Shown here one piece after another: positions 1 through 10,566 of a stretch of 64,000 nt of DNA. The position numbers were made by a program, and so were the translations under genes. Source of the stretch: Cercospora beticola (taxonomy: Eukaryota; Ascomycota; Dothideomycetes; Mycosphaerellales; Mycosphaerellaceae). The notes below the pieces were generated by a model. That model was not told the DNA's origin and did not search any database. It saw only the letters and a program-made list of their open reading frames with translations. The stretch spans positions 3,162,001 to 3,226,000 of the forward strand of contig NC_088939.1 of the NCBI RefSeq assembly GCF_033473495.1, written 5' to 3'. Position 1 is the stretch's first letter. Each line of letters opens with the position of its first letter.

Positions 1-1739
1 GGCGTAGGTAAGTTGCGCATTCGAGCATTGTAGTTGAAGTCCGTGCTGGGCCTGTTGTCGAATTTCAGGTCTGGGAAGATCGAGTGATCGGTGCCGACCT
101 CAAGTATCGCGCCAACCACAATCGCAACGTCTTCTGCTGACAGCGTGCCTGCCCACCCCCACGATCGAACGAAACCCCAGTTCTCCATACCGCGAGGACC
201 GTCATCACCAGGGACAAGACCTTCCAGGTTGTATTGTGCGGCCCACCTGAGAATGCGTTTGCGAAGCGTCTGCTTGACATCCGTATTCATATGGAGGTAG
301 CCTTGTCCTGCCTCGGCTAGGCTGATGCCCATCTTGGCTAACAGTTTGTGCAAGCGCTTCATCCCTTGATCGCTCCACAGGTGCAGACGGGTAGCAAGGT
401 AGGGGGAGTGACGCATGGCATCATATAAACTCCAGTGGCGAATGAGGAGAAAGCGCGGTTCGGGCGAGAGACGAATGCTGTTGTCGGTAGGACTGCGTGC
501 CGTCGTGGGAATGGTGGCCTCCGCGCTTTGCGATTTGAGAAGCTCTGACTCCGGGATAGGATTGAGACGCCGCGCTTCGTCTTGAAGGACTATGCGCATA
601 TAATTGATTCGAGGTCCGGCTCCGGATGGTGACAGAAGCATGGCACTAATGCCAACGATTGCCAACCAGAGCAACTCATTCTCTTCTCGGCCGAGCTCCG
701 ATGCGAGAGAATACATGATGCTGCTCACAGGTTCGGCTCCACTCGTGCCTATATCGTAGTACCTGTCAAGTGTACCCTCGTGCTTTCGTCTCAACCGAAG
801 CAATTGTTTCATCTTCTGCTTCTCATTCGGCTCTTTCGACTTGGGTGGAGAAGACGGCATGTTCTGGGGGGTGGACGCAATGTCTAGCTGACCTGAAAGT
901 GGATTGCCGCCGGGTGACGATGGTATTGGTATGGATGTACTCGAGTTGCTTCGTCGTCGGCGTCGCGGTCGTCCATCTTCGCCATCAGTATCTGAGAGGT
1001 AGTCATCCTCGTCCTCGGAGTCGGATCCACGCTTTCGCTTCTGGCCCGTGCTCGAATCTCCCTCTTCGTCCTGCTGTTCCTCGTCGTCGTCATCCTCATC
1101 GTCGGCCACAAGGGCGATGTCATCCTCCGTTATCTCGGGCATTTCTTGTAACGCGAAGTATGCTTCCTTCTCAGCCTGTAATAGCTCCTCAAGATCGCCA
1201 TCATCGAAGACGATCACGCCCCCCATGCCGGGTTTGTAGCTTGGACTGATTCGACCTTGCTGCACACCTGGCCGCTGCACAGTAACGCCGTCGACTTCGG
1301 GGACTGCGGAAGACACACCAAACACGTTCTCCAGATTCCACGGCCGATGAGAATCAACGACCCAGATCTCGACGCCATGATTCTGCATGCCACCCTCGAC
1401 GATATCACCATTCTCGGTCCGGCCATCGAGCCCCAAGAGTTCCTCTAGAGCCACAGCACCTCCCAGGCCGAGGCATACCACTGTCCCGCCATCACCGCCC
1501 CGTTGTCGCGTTAGTGGTAGCACGAGGTCCTGCCCAAACTTTTGCAAATCGGCATATCCAGAAACAGGCTGGATCTTGTGCGGTATGAAGTCGCGTTTGA
1601 AGAGACTAACGAGGATTCGTGTGGCACATATGCTATCGACGGAAAGTGCAGTCAGGATCTGTACGGGAGACGAGGAAGGATGGGTGGTCTTGAGAAGGTT
1701 GCTGTAAAGGCGCGTGATGTCGGTTCGTGGGAGATACAT
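1..1739 (-). CDS. CDC45: Cdc45 replication initiation factor, 3' end missing
   Basis: Cdc45 joins Mcm2-7 and GINS to form the replicative CMG helicase in the nucleus. One open frame runs from the ATG at 1739 leftward off the window edge, giving about 579 residues. The N-terminus (MYLPRTDITRLY) is typical of the family. An acidic, low-complexity stretch at about residues 210-240 is followed by a basic NLS-like KRKR. Next come the family block with RYYDIGT near residue 324 and the GREENELLWLAIVGI block near 350. Yeast Cdc45 is about 650 residues, so the end of the C-terminal domain is off the window. I saw no intron in the visible part. An ACGCGT box lies about 120 bases upstream of the start. 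Identification rests on these blocks and is strong. Confidence 0.9.
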   Translation of the reverse strand, partial: MYLPRTDITRLYSNLLKTTHPSSSPVQILTALSVDSICATRILVSLFKRDFIPHKIQPVSGYADLQKFGQDLVLPLTRQRGGDGGTVVCLGLGGAVALEELLGLDGRTENGDIVEGGMQNHGVEIWVVDSHRPWNLENVFGVSSAVPEVDGVTVQRPGVQQGRISPSYKPGMGGVIVFDDGDLEELLQAEKEAYFALQEMPEITEDDIALVADDEDDDDEEQQDEEGDSSTGQKRKRGSDSEDEDDYLSDTDGEDGRPRRRRRSNSSTSIPIPSSPGGNPLSGQLDIASTPQNMPSSPPKSKEPNEKQKMKQLLRLRRKHEGTLDRYYDIGTSGAEPVSSIMYSLASELGREENELLWLAIVGISAMLLSPSGAGPRINYMRIVLQDEARRLNPIPESELLKSQSAEATIPTTARSPTDNSIRLSPEPRFLLIRHWSLYDAMRHSPYLATRLHLWSDQGMKRLHKLLAKMGISLAEAGQGYLHMNTDVKQTLRKRILRWAAQYNLEGLVPGDDGPRGMENWGFVRSWGWAGTLSAEDVAIVVGAILEVGTDHSIFPDLKFDNRPSTDFNYNARMRNLPT

Positions 1740-3395
1740 GATCGGCTACAACGCGCAGGCCAGACTGTATGGGCTGGCTACCGGACGTTCCGAGTGTCGC
1801 GTTTTCGTCCAGGCATTGGCGGTGTTGCCGTCGTGATCTATAGCGAAGTGTATATGGACGCGTCGGGTTGACGGTCGTGGCAGCTCAATTGCACGAGGCG
1901 TGTATGCGATATATAGATCCTCGACAGTCCAGTGTAGTTGTACTGACGTGGGCAAGATGTCTGCTGGGCAGGTGGTGGCAGCGGTGTTTGGTGGTGTTGG
2001 TGGTGCTGTGGTGCATTGACAGATTGCTGAGTGCTGTTGTTCAGAGTCCCACACACGCGACGTGCCTCCAGACGCGCCGCGCTCCAACCCAGACCCAGAC
2101 GGGATGAAGTCACCGATCCCGATCCCATGTTCCTCAGGCACCCACACCCAGCAACGTTTCACCTCACGACTTCAGCTCTTTCACAAGACATACCACATCG
2201 CAACACGCCCCGCCGCATCGGCATCGCCCTCGGCCAGCTCGTACATGACACGGCGCGGCATCTCTGCCGAGAACGTCGGCGGGCAGCGGCTCTCACAAGC
2301 CAGACTGATGTCACGATGCCGATGAAGAGGTTGCTCGTGGACACGACTCGTACACCCAGCGGCCGCGGCGATCTTGACGTCCTCGCGCTTCCTACCGCCA
2401 GCCATGACGACGCCAGACAGCAGCGCGGCGCGCAGCAGCAGAGAAGTGCTCAGTCTGCTGCTGCATGGCATCGCATTGCGTGCAACAGCGTGTCAAACAT
2501 GTTCACGACGCCGCCAAGTGCACGTTCCCGGTCGTCGAGGAGAATGGGCGGCGCGCAAGCTAGGATACCCAAGCTCGCCCGCTGACCTCACCTCTTCCAT
2601 CGCATCGAAGTGCTGACTCTGCAGACTTCAGCCTTCGCACGCCAATGCTGTCCAGCTCTCGTCAATGGCATCAGTGCGGTGCGTGGGTGCCCAAGCACTT
2701 ATGCTGCGCAGAGGAGCATCAGCTCATCCAGCCCGGGCACATGCAGACCAGTGCGCACCTCTATGCAAGTCACGACTCACAGATCACCTCTTCTGGTCGC
2801 TCGTCCCCGCGTCCCCGTGCGGGAGGCTAAAGCTAATGGCACGCTCTGTCGTTCGTGGTTGGTTTCGCGCGACCCCATTGAGCAGCTACGCTCTGTTTTC
2901 TACGCCAGCGACTCGTTCCTGGATGTGGTCGTCCCTATGCTCCTGCCACCTCCCGTCAGCGGCGCTTGTCTGCTCTGATCTGACAGTGTGCGCCGCTTGT
3001 ACCTGCAGCACTGCTCCCGATCTCTATCGACCGATGACGCTTTTTAGCACCGATCTCTACGACCAGCTCGCATTCACCTCGTCCTCGAGCTGACTCGACC
3101 CTCAGGTTTGTATGGCAATGGATCTACAAATCACCAGATCTGTGGTTGATAGCTTCATTAGCCATGACCCGAGAGGCTGGAGAAGCAAAGCAGCCAACAG
3201 GGAGCTCTTTAGATATTAAAGGCAGGTCCTTTCAAACAAGCCTTCCTTCTCTATCTCTCCCTTAGCAGTATACCTTGTTCATAACTCCTTCGCCGCGGCG
3301 AGGTTGTTTCTTTTTCCACCCCAGGGACCCATCCGCCTTGTATGTTGGAGCCAGTATCCATACCTCCCTCACCAGCAGGCACTCAACTCAACAAC
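1740..3395. other. intergenic, divergent promoters of CDC45 and aquaglyceroporin
   Basis: This interval separates two divergent genes. Several frames stay open by chance, but their translations are Arg/His/Pro-rich without recognisable domains. A pyrimidine-rich tract at about 3240-3265 probably lies near the transcription start of the aquaglyceroporin gene. I see no other gene. Confidence 0.5.
1858..1863. promoter_or_regulatory. MCB-type ACGCGT box upstream of CDC45
   Basis: A perfect palindromic ACGCGT lies 119 bases upstream of the CDC45 start codon. In yeasts this is the MluI cell-cycle box bound by MBF (Mbp1/Swi6 or Cdc10/Res), which drives G1/S genes. Its function here is inferred from position; the hexamer also occurs elsewhere in the window. 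Confidence 0.4.
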
Positions 3396-4718
3396 ATGGC
3401 AACCGCGACAAAGCAGCAGCAGGACCTCGACGCTCTGCGCAATGCTGCCGTCCGTGACCAGCAGCAGACACCACGTGGTGTTCTGAACCACTCCAGCTCA
3501 GGAGAATGGTCAGACAAGGACGGCAAGGACAGCATGTCCTCTCCGGGCATGCCACCACATCACGAATTGAATCGATCAGAGTCCATTGGCTCGTCCGCCA
3601 GAATGGAACAACCTGCATCATCAACTTTGCAAACTCCACGTGCCTGGATGGGTCTTGCCCCGATGGCGACTGTCGATGAGGAGCTCGACCACGCTGAGCA
3701 CAACCACTTCTTCTGGTCAAAGGTCAAGATCGCCTTCAAGGAGCCTTTCGCCGAGTTCTGGGGCACTTTCGTCCTCGTCCTGTTTGGTAAATACCACTTT
3801 GCTGTTTCGTTCAATCTATCCGCTAACCAATACAGGTACTGGTTCAATCGCGCAGACACTGCTCACCGCAAACGACACATCCGCTCCCGGTGCCGACGGA
3901 TTTGGTTCCTGGGTGACCATCACTTGGGGCTGGGGTATTGGTTTGATGTTGGGTATTTACATCGCCGGTGACTCTGGCGCTTTCCTGAACCCTGCCGTCT
4001 GCCTCGCTTCTTGCATGTTCCGCAAGCTCCCATGGCGACGTCTGCCCATGTACTGGTTAGCTGAGTTTAGCGGTGCCTTCGCCGCTGCCGCCGTCGTCTA
4101 TGGCAACTACATCGGCTTGATCAACGCCTACGAGAGCGGTGCCCGCAGCGTCGCTCCATCTGAGACTGCCACCGCCGGAATCTTCGCCACCTACCCAAGT
4201 CCAAGCATTAGCACAACGAGCGCGTTTTTCGATCAATTCATCGGCTCTGCACTCTTGGTTTTCATCATCTTCGCCCTTCAGGATGATTCGAACAAGGGCA
4301 AGTTTGTGGCTTCTGGTGCATGGTTCCCACTCTGTCTCTTCTTCACCCTGGTAAGTTTCATGAGCTTGCCTGCCACACTGCCGCACAAATACTGACAATC
4401 TTTCAGACTGGTATTGGTATCGCATTCGGTGCTCAGACCGGTTTCGCCATCAACCCAGCCCGTGACTTGGGCCCACGTCTCCTCACCGCAGCTGTCGGCT
4501 ACGGTCGCGATGTCTGGAGTGCGGGAGACTACTACTTCTGGATTCCAATCGTCGCTCCATTCGTTGGCTGCCCCGTCGGTGGCTTCCTCTACGATGCATT
4601 TGTCTACACTGGCGAGACCCCAGTCAACACTCCATGGTTCGGCCTCAAGCAACTGTTCACCCCACACAAGATGGTACAGAACCGCCTTGAGCGCCAAAAG
4701 GCTGAGGGTATGGTCTAA
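3396..4718 (+). CDS. aquaglyceroporin (MIP family)
   Basis: This is a plasma-membrane channel of the major intrinsic protein family, likely passing glycerol and water. Three exons (3396-3786, 3836-4350, 4407-4718) give 405 residues. Both introns have GT-AG ends and splicing restores the family sequence (LFG joined to TGSIAQTL). The first NPA box reads FLNPAVCLAS near residue 182; the second reads NPARDLGPRL near residue 318. The Asp after NPAR is the usual mark of glycerol-conducting members. About 110 hydrophilic residues precede the first membrane span and may be regulatory, as in long fungal glycerol channels. The chosen ATG has a good context (acaacATGg). An in-frame ATG at 3342 would add 18 residues. 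Exact subfamily (Fps1-like or other) is not decided. Confidence 0.9.
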
Positions 4719-5651
4719 GCGACTTACGGAACCTCTTTGTGCCTTTTTGGTTGATTAGAACGAGAGAACAGTACGGCGGCAATCGCCGGTACATCAAAGC
4801 AAGAAAGCAAAACTGCTGTCACGGGGTGGAACAGGAACCCTCGTCGCGGCGCATCAAGAGGGTTATGCACAGGACTTCTTGATGTGATATGAATCCGGAT
4901 TGGAATGGACAGGAAAGAAAAAGATACTTTCTGTACTCTAACATGACACTTGTATATTAGTTACGGCTGTATGGTTTAATGAGACCCAAAAATCAAATGA
5001 AAAATTGCACATTTTCATAATCTTCCGACACATTGTGGTTGTCCCTTCGTGAGTCAGTATGTCAATGCTTTTAGACTGTCACGTTCTCCACGCTGTCATG
5101 GCTCGTTCTTGCTTCCACGCTGAAACAATAGTGGAGGAACGATTGCTGTTTTTGGCTTGTCTCGTGAAGTTTGAAAATAGCTTCGAGAACATCGACGATA
5201 TATATGACGAATTTTCACAATATGCAATTTATTACCTTTTCATCACATTCTTGAGTTTGTCTGTCGTACATTTGTTCGACTCAGGCTGTGATGCTCTGTG
5301 GCATAGACAGAGAAGCATGCCGGACCACGGCTCATCTTCTTGCCGTCACGATTGATACACACACGTCCGTGCTGCCAGCTTCAGTTGCTGTGAGCAAATG
5401 CTGATGTGTGTACATGTGTATTTGCATTCGTCCGATCGCGTTTGGAGTGACAGTGAAGGATCTCAGAGAAATCGCAGTCTGCACATTCGACCCTACGCCT
5501 CCGAGCATTTTCTATTGCTGCAGCCAGAATTTGGATGGCGCAGTCCTTGGCCGCCACTCAGACTTCGGCGCTCTGTCATTCAACTCAACATTGCAGCTTA
5601 TCTCAATCTCGTCTGGTGGCATCCAATACCTCTACATTGGCTTCAAAGACT
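4719..5651. other. intergenic, 3' side of two convergent genes
   Basis: This stretch lies between the ends of the aquaglyceroporin gene and NPR2. It is more AT-rich than its neighbours around 4900-5300, consistent with untranslated and termination sequence. I see no coding unit. Confidence 0.5.
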
Positions 5652-7202
5652 TCACTTGTTGAACAGAACCACCTCACCACTCCGTCCATACCCTCTCAAC
5701 CTCTCCAAAACTTTCTTCTCGCTCAACCCCATCTCAACACAAATCGCATCCAAGCAATGCTCTCCATCGAGGAAACTCCTCAGCTTTTCATCTTCTTCAG
5801 TCCGAACCTGATCTGCACTTCGCTGACTCTTACTCAACGAACTTGGATGAGGCCCCGAAGGAGGTGTAGCCCAGCCTGAAGTCAGAGCAGCCTTACGCCA
5901 GGCGCGCTCGAATTCTCGCACAGCATCGTCGCCGGAGCGAGTCGTCGCAGTGTGTCCTGAACGGAAACTTTTCTGCGTGGTGCCGGCGGACCGACGGGAG
6001 AGGACAGGTGAAAGGGAGCGTTGGGGAAGGTGGAGGGGATGTGAAGAGGAGAAGGCATATTTGTGGATGCGGCGTAAGAAGCCTTTCAAGAGTCCGAAAG
6101 TGATGAGTCGGCGAACATCGATGTTGGCGAGCTGGGTTTTGTGGGTGAGGCAGTATTCTTGTAGTTGTAGACCAGGTTGCAGGTCGGCGTAGAGTGCAAT
6201 GATATGCTCTCGGGAGGGTATGATATTTCTCTCGCTGCCATTCGTCTCGGACTTGCGACCGTCTTGCTGTTTCTGAGGCTCCGACTCCACGTGAATGGCG
6301 ATATACTTCCGGCACTCATCCTGCAGTTCTTCATTATTGAAGAAATCCACCACTTCCGGCGTGCAAGCATATATCGCTTGAAAGTGGAACACATCCAGCA
6401 AGACCGCTCGCCCGTGATACACCAGCTCCTTGACCGCTCGCTTGACCAACTTGATTTCCACATCGGCTAGCTCAGCAATTTTCTTTACGTGCCTGATACC
6501 ATCGATGAAACCATACATCCTCTGCAGCGTCAGATCCCACGTCCACTCGCCCGGATCCGGGAGATTCCTCACAAGCAATGGAACATCCCAACTCCGAACC
6601 CTCTCTGGCGTCCGTTTCGCAAAGTCCTTCTCCGTTTCCAACCTCAAGTTTAACACATACAGCCCGTCTTCTCCCTTCACGCCATCCACTCGGGTGCATG
6701 TCTCCCCGTAATGATTCAAATCCTCGAAGATTCTCTCCAACACCATGAACACTCTACCTTTCTGCACGCCGCCCTCGACAGAAGTATCCTCCTCCCCAGA
6801 CGAATTCCGACCGGGATGGTCTTCTTCATGCTGCAAGACACATCCTTCCCATTCTAGTGCAACGCAGAACTTGGCAATCTTCTTAACAATTTGTTCCCAG
6901 GGTTTCGCATCTTCGTATTCGTCTAGCACAAGGCAGATGTTGAATGTGAATCGATTTCGGTCGTAGTCTTCATGTTCCAGGCTGATGGGATATCCGAGAA
7001 TGCGATGACCATTGTTGCATATGGACAGCGGGGAATTGCAGAGGTCGTAAGGAGCGATGATATATGAAGACACTTCACTCCAAACGATCAGAGGTGGGTT
7101 GGAGATGGGATCAGAGGACTTGATTGTGTTCGGAGGATATTGGTGGATGACACTGGGACCGCGCTCAGGGTGAAAGCGCGCATAGAAGATTGCTTGGAGC
7201 AT
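5652..7202 (-). CDS. NPR2: nitrogen permease regulator 2 (GATOR1/SEACIT subunit)
   Basis: Npr2 with Npr3 and Iml1 forms the SEACIT/GATOR1 complex on the vacuole, which restrains TORC1 when amino acids are scarce. The single exon gives 516 residues. The N-terminus (MLQAIFYARFHPERGPSV) and the following IHQYPPN, IIAPYDLCN and ILGYPISLEH blocks are characteristic of the NPR2 family longin-type domain. The C-terminal part carries winged-helix-like segments and a final conserved region around HCLDAICVEMGLSEKKV. A Ser/Arg-rich loop at about residues 400-450 is less conserved and may be a phosphorylation region. The start is the first ATG and matches family starts. The gene is divergent from MBF1. 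Confidence 0.9.
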   Translation of the reverse strand: MLQAIFYARFHPERGPSVIHQYPPNTIKSSDPISNPPLIVWSEVSSYIIAPYDLCNSPLSICNNGHRILGYPISLEHEDYDRNRFTFNICLVLDEYEDAKPWEQIVKKIAKFCVALEWEGCVLQHEEDHPGRNSSGEEDTSVEGGVQKGRVFMVLERIFEDLNHYGETCTRVDGVKGEDGLYVLNLRLETEKDFAKRTPERVRSWDVPLLVRNLPDPGEWTWDLTLQRMYGFIDGIRHVKKIAELADVEIKLVKRAVKELVYHGRAVLLDVFHFQAIYACTPEVVDFFNNEELQDECRKYIAIHVESEPQKQQDGRKSETNGSERNIIPSREHIIALYADLQPGLQLQEYCLTHKTQLANIDVRRLITFGLLKGFLRRIHKYAFSSSHPLHLPQRSLSPVLSRRSAGTTQKSFRSGHTATTRSGDDAVREFERAWRKAALTSGWATPPSGPHPSSLSKSQRSADQVRTEEDEKLRSFLDGEHCLDAICVEMGLSEKKVLERLRGYGRSGEVVLFNK

Positions 7203-7689
7203 GATGATTGCTGCAGAACGTGAGACCTTCCGGGCCTCTTGCTATGCAATGTCTACATCCTTGGCATCTCAAGCCATTGGAGTCGATGCCGTGAGAGTGT
7301 GCTCCGCTCTGCTGCCTTGATCAGCTTACGGCTAGATTCTCGGACACCGCGTGGAGGTCGCGTGTGACAGTCACGCGTAGTCTGTCCCGAATGGTGGTGG
7401 TGTGCGGTAACTGCACTCAGCAGTCGGTGGCGGCGGCGGTGAATAAGCAGGGGCGCACGGACGCGCGAGCCAATCGAACGTCATGGAAGCTGCGGTTCAC
7501 TTTTGGGCTCGCCTGGTCAAGACTCATCATTTGCCGCCAACCACTGACTTTATTCTCGACACAAACATCCTCACGCGACACTTTCACAAAGCGAATCACC
7601 TCCCACATATACCTCTCAAACAGTCCGCGGCAATCGAGCGACCGAACTCAACTACTCACACCACACCTACAACCCCCACCATCAGCACA
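7203..7689. promoter_or_regulatory. shared divergent promoter, NPR2 / MBF1
   Basis: 487 bases separate two divergent start codons. It contains a short inverted repeat GTGAC-A-GTCAC at 7364-7374, overlapped by an ACGCGT hexamer at 7373-7378. The last 70 bases before MBF1 are C/A-rich with few G, as usual for a fungal 5' leader. Functional roles are inferred. Confidence 0.4.
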
Positions 7690-8223
7690 ATGTCGGACTG
7701 GGAGACCACCACCAAGATTGGCAGCAAGGTCCGCGGACCAGGCACCGCCCAGCGCGAGACCACCATCAAGGGCAAGAGCGCACTCAACGCTGCTCAGCGC
7801 AGCGGCGCCATCCTAGCCACAGAGAAGAAGTACTCCACCGCAAACGTAAGCTCCACAAACCACCACCCCTTCCTGCAACATTCCTAACACTCTCAACCAC
7901 AGGCCTCTGGCAACCCCGAAGGACAACGCCTCACCAAAGTCGACCGCGCCGATGGCCCTGTCGCCACGAAGAAAGTCCCCGACGATGTCGCCAAAGCTCT
8001 TCAGCAAGCCCGCACTCAGCTCAAAAACCAAAAGGGTGCGACCATGACCCAAAAGGATCTCGCCAGCAAAGCCAATGTCGACGTGGCAGTTGTCGCCGCT
8101 TTGGAACGTGTAGGGGCCGACTTCCCTGCCATGGACGCCGTGTTGAAGATTCAGAAAGCTGCCAACGTGCGGTTGACGGGGAATAACATTGGCCAGCCAA
8201 TGCTGGGGCCGAAGAAGAAGTAG
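7690..8223 (+). CDS. MBF1: multiprotein bridging factor 1
   Basis: Mbf1 is a small coactivator that bridges TBP and bZIP activators and also protects reading frame on stalled ribosomes. Two exons (7690-7845, 7903-8223) give 158 residues, close to the usual 150. The N-terminal MBF1 domain begins [13 protein letters not shown] with the conserved [20 protein letters not shown] block. The C-terminal helix-turn-helix reads [14 protein letters not shown] with the family ending [14 protein letters not shown]. The region [20 protein letters not shown] departs somewhat from the common pattern but keeps the helix spacing. The intron (7846-7902) falls at a codon boundary. Confidence 0.92.
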
Positions 8224-9025
8224 AGGGCGTTTCCTCGCGAAAGGAGAACGAGTACAGATACGAGGGTTCTTTGGATGCTTTGGGTCATGCTCTGCGGGTC
8301 TGAGACGAGACTGCTCCTCTGCTGTGCTGCTCGAATGAGAGCAATGGCCACGAAACATAGTCAAAATGTTACGTGGCATGATGAATTAGCGATGAGCGAT
8401 CCGGAATGGCGAATCAATAAACGCCATATGGCTATGCTGTTATGAAATACATTGTACGATTCAGTCTCGCGTCTTTCGTTTGCACCTGCCACTCGAAATG
8501 TGAGAGTTCTGGCTGTAGTGGTCGGCATGTGCCGAATGAGACCTGTCATAACTTCATTAGCCAGCATAGCTCGTCTGAACTACCACCGCGACAACAGAAA
8601 TAGAACTAGGAGAAGGCGCAATGCATGTTCAAAACATATAAAATTCTCATTTGGTTTCGTTGTCTGCGTAACATCCCTGGGTATCTTTTCAAAAGACAAT
8701 AACGACAAGACTCCACCTCTACAATGCAACTGCAAAATGTTCCCCTTTCTGCCTAATGCTTCCAAGGTCTCCTTCCCCAGTACTCCTCGAATCCTTCCTC
8801 AGTACTCCTCGAAAGGATAGAATCGCCAGTCCTATGCATCTTCCACAAAAACACCTCAAAAAGATGCAGTCCTCAGACCAAAAAACCTGTACTCCGCGCT
8901 CGCTTCGAATGACAGCATTTCCCATGCACATGAAACTCCTTTGCACTAGAGATAGTACAGCTCGGAATGCTGACATGCTCCGTCCCAATCAAGCACAATC
9001 TTGGTCATGCGCGGTAAAACGTCCT
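8224..9025. other. intergenic, between convergent genes
   Basis: About 800 bases between the stops of MBF1 and the HAPSTR1-like gene. Open frames here are short and lack domains. Nothing further is supported. Confidence 0.5.
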
Positions 9026-9898
9026 TCACACATGCCTCCGCTTTCCTCCCCTGTCCCTCCCATCGTCTTTCCTGTCTCCGTTGTCGTTGATGCCAGAAAT
9101 ATCGAAGAAGTCGGGGAAGGGTATTTTCCGCTTCGTGCCAGATGCTGATCCAAGGTTGAAGTTTAAAGTTGGAGTGCGGTTGTCACTCGCTGCTCGTCGG
9201 TTGTGGTTAGAGCGTCGATTCGAGCGGGTAGATCGCGGTATTATGCGGACAGCATTGTCTGCAGCAGAAGGAACCGATGTTGGTGCGTAAGCCTGTACAG
9301 AAGTGGTGCTGTTTCCATCCAATTCCATGTCTCTGTCGTGATTGCCATGTGGATATGCGTGATTGGACTGAAATGAGAACGTGGTCTGCGGTAGTTGTTG
9401 CTGTGGTGTCGGTTGTACAGGCAGCTGAGCTTGTGGCGGTTCGGAGACGACTCGTCGTTGAAGTGGCGTATCGTCCTCTACCGTGAGTTCGCTGGTCGCA
9501 GTGGGCAACACTGGTCGTCTCTGCAGTTCCGGACTCGAGCTCCTGGTATCGTCCTTTTCCTCTTCCTTGACTGATCTGTCCTCATCGTCCTCCTCGGTTG
9601 TGTTGGTGGCCACTGTACCGGCCGAGAATCCACTGCCATCCAAGCGGGCAGTCGCCCACTGACGCACTCGCCAGCCTTCGCCGTCCATCAATCCCATGTT
9701 CTCCTTGTCCAGGAAGGCGAGCAGGTCGTCGAGGGCATCCTGGTATCCTGCCGTTCGAGCCTGCTTCTGTGAAGTGACGGCTGTTCTATAGAGGTCGGTA
9801 ACCGATCTAGCGGCAGCCTTGAAGTCTGCAAGCAAATCGTTCGGCACTTCGCTGCGGTTCCGGGGAAGAGACGTCGACAGTCTCTGCATCGAGTCCAT
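9026..9898 (-). CDS. HAPSTR1/UPF0472-like stress-response protein (DUF4588)
   Basis: The single exon gives 290 residues. Residues about 25-95 contain AAARSVTDLYRTAV, AGYQDALDDLLAFLD and GEGWRVRQWATARLDG. I recognise this as the conserved core of the UPF0472/DUF4588 family, whose human member C16orf72 (HAPSTR1/TAPR1) works in a stress pathway with the ligase HUWE1. The remainder is Ser/Asp/Gln/Asn-rich and probably disordered, ending in a basic GGKRRHV that could be a nuclear signal. Family assignment is from memory of the motif pattern, so moderate; function in this fungus is unknown. The gene is divergent from Scp1. Confidence 0.6.
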   Translation of the reverse strand: MDSMQRLSTSLPRNRSEVPNDLLADFKAAARSVTDLYRTAVTSQKQARTAGYQDALDDLLAFLDKENMGLMDGEGWRVRQWATARLDGSGFSAGTVATNTTEEDDEDRSVKEEEKDDTRSSSPELQRRPVLPTATSELTVEDDTPLQRRVVSEPPQAQLPVQPTPQQQLPQTTFSFQSNHAYPHGNHDRDMELDGNSTTSVQAYAPTSVPSAADNAVRIIPRSTRSNRRSNHNRRAASDNRTPTLNFNLGSASGTKRKIPFPDFFDISGINDNGDRKDDGRDRGGKRRHV

Positions 9899-10566
9899 TG
9901 TTTGCTGGGTGCAGAATGGCTGTCGAGCCGCAGTCGGAGTAGTTGTCAGGCGTCAAAGGAGTGAGGAGCAGGAGGGAGGGCGGTGGTGGGACAACAAGGT
10001 GTGACGGAGTCCTGTGACAGTCTGCTCCCACGCCCGCTATAACTAGCGACCGGGGTGGATCCGTCAAGCGAAGAATCTTCGCGCAAAACGGGCGGCCCAA
10101 CGTGCTCGCGGCTACAAATGGCGGACGGCTGCGATGTAGTGTATGGTGCAGCGAGCGCAGTCTGCAGTGACGGTTGAATGCGTGTCGCAGACAGCAGAGG
10201 CGGCTTTGTTGTGTTGTCGCAGACAGTAGTGACGACTTGCACCGCTGAGCCAATCGAAGTGCCACATCCGTCGCAGGAGAAGTCTCGCCCTCAGGCACAC
10301 TGGCACAGCAGCCGGCACGAGCGCGAGCGAGCGCGAGGTGGGGGCAGCCGTAGCAACAGGGATCGCAAGTGTTTGCGCCCGAAACAACAGGGATTTGCGT
10401 CATCCATCAGCACGCCTGGACAGCGAACGCCTGCACCGCGCTGAGCCTCGCCGTCTCCAACCGCCGACATATTCTGCCTGCGCTCACATTCGCACTGACT
10501 CACATAATAACATGTGCACAGTATTTGAACACGATCGATAGACAGAGCAGCACCACACCACCGAAC
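9899..10566. promoter_or_regulatory. shared divergent promoter, HAPSTR1-like / SCP1
   Basis: 668 bases between two divergent starts. The frame upstream of the SCP1 ATG stays open for about 66 codons but contains no in-frame ATG, so it is read as leader. No clear TATA element was seen. Confidence 0.4.

Noticed and set aside
770..1249. Plus-strand frame of 159 codons
   Set aside because: It lies antisense to CDC45 coding sequence, and its composition mirrors the acidic repeat on the other strand. No domain.
2031..2585. Plus-strand frame of 184 codons between CDC45 and the aquaglyceroporin
   Set aside because: It begins at a non-ATG codon, is Arg/His-rich and has no domain. Probably promoter sequence open by chance.
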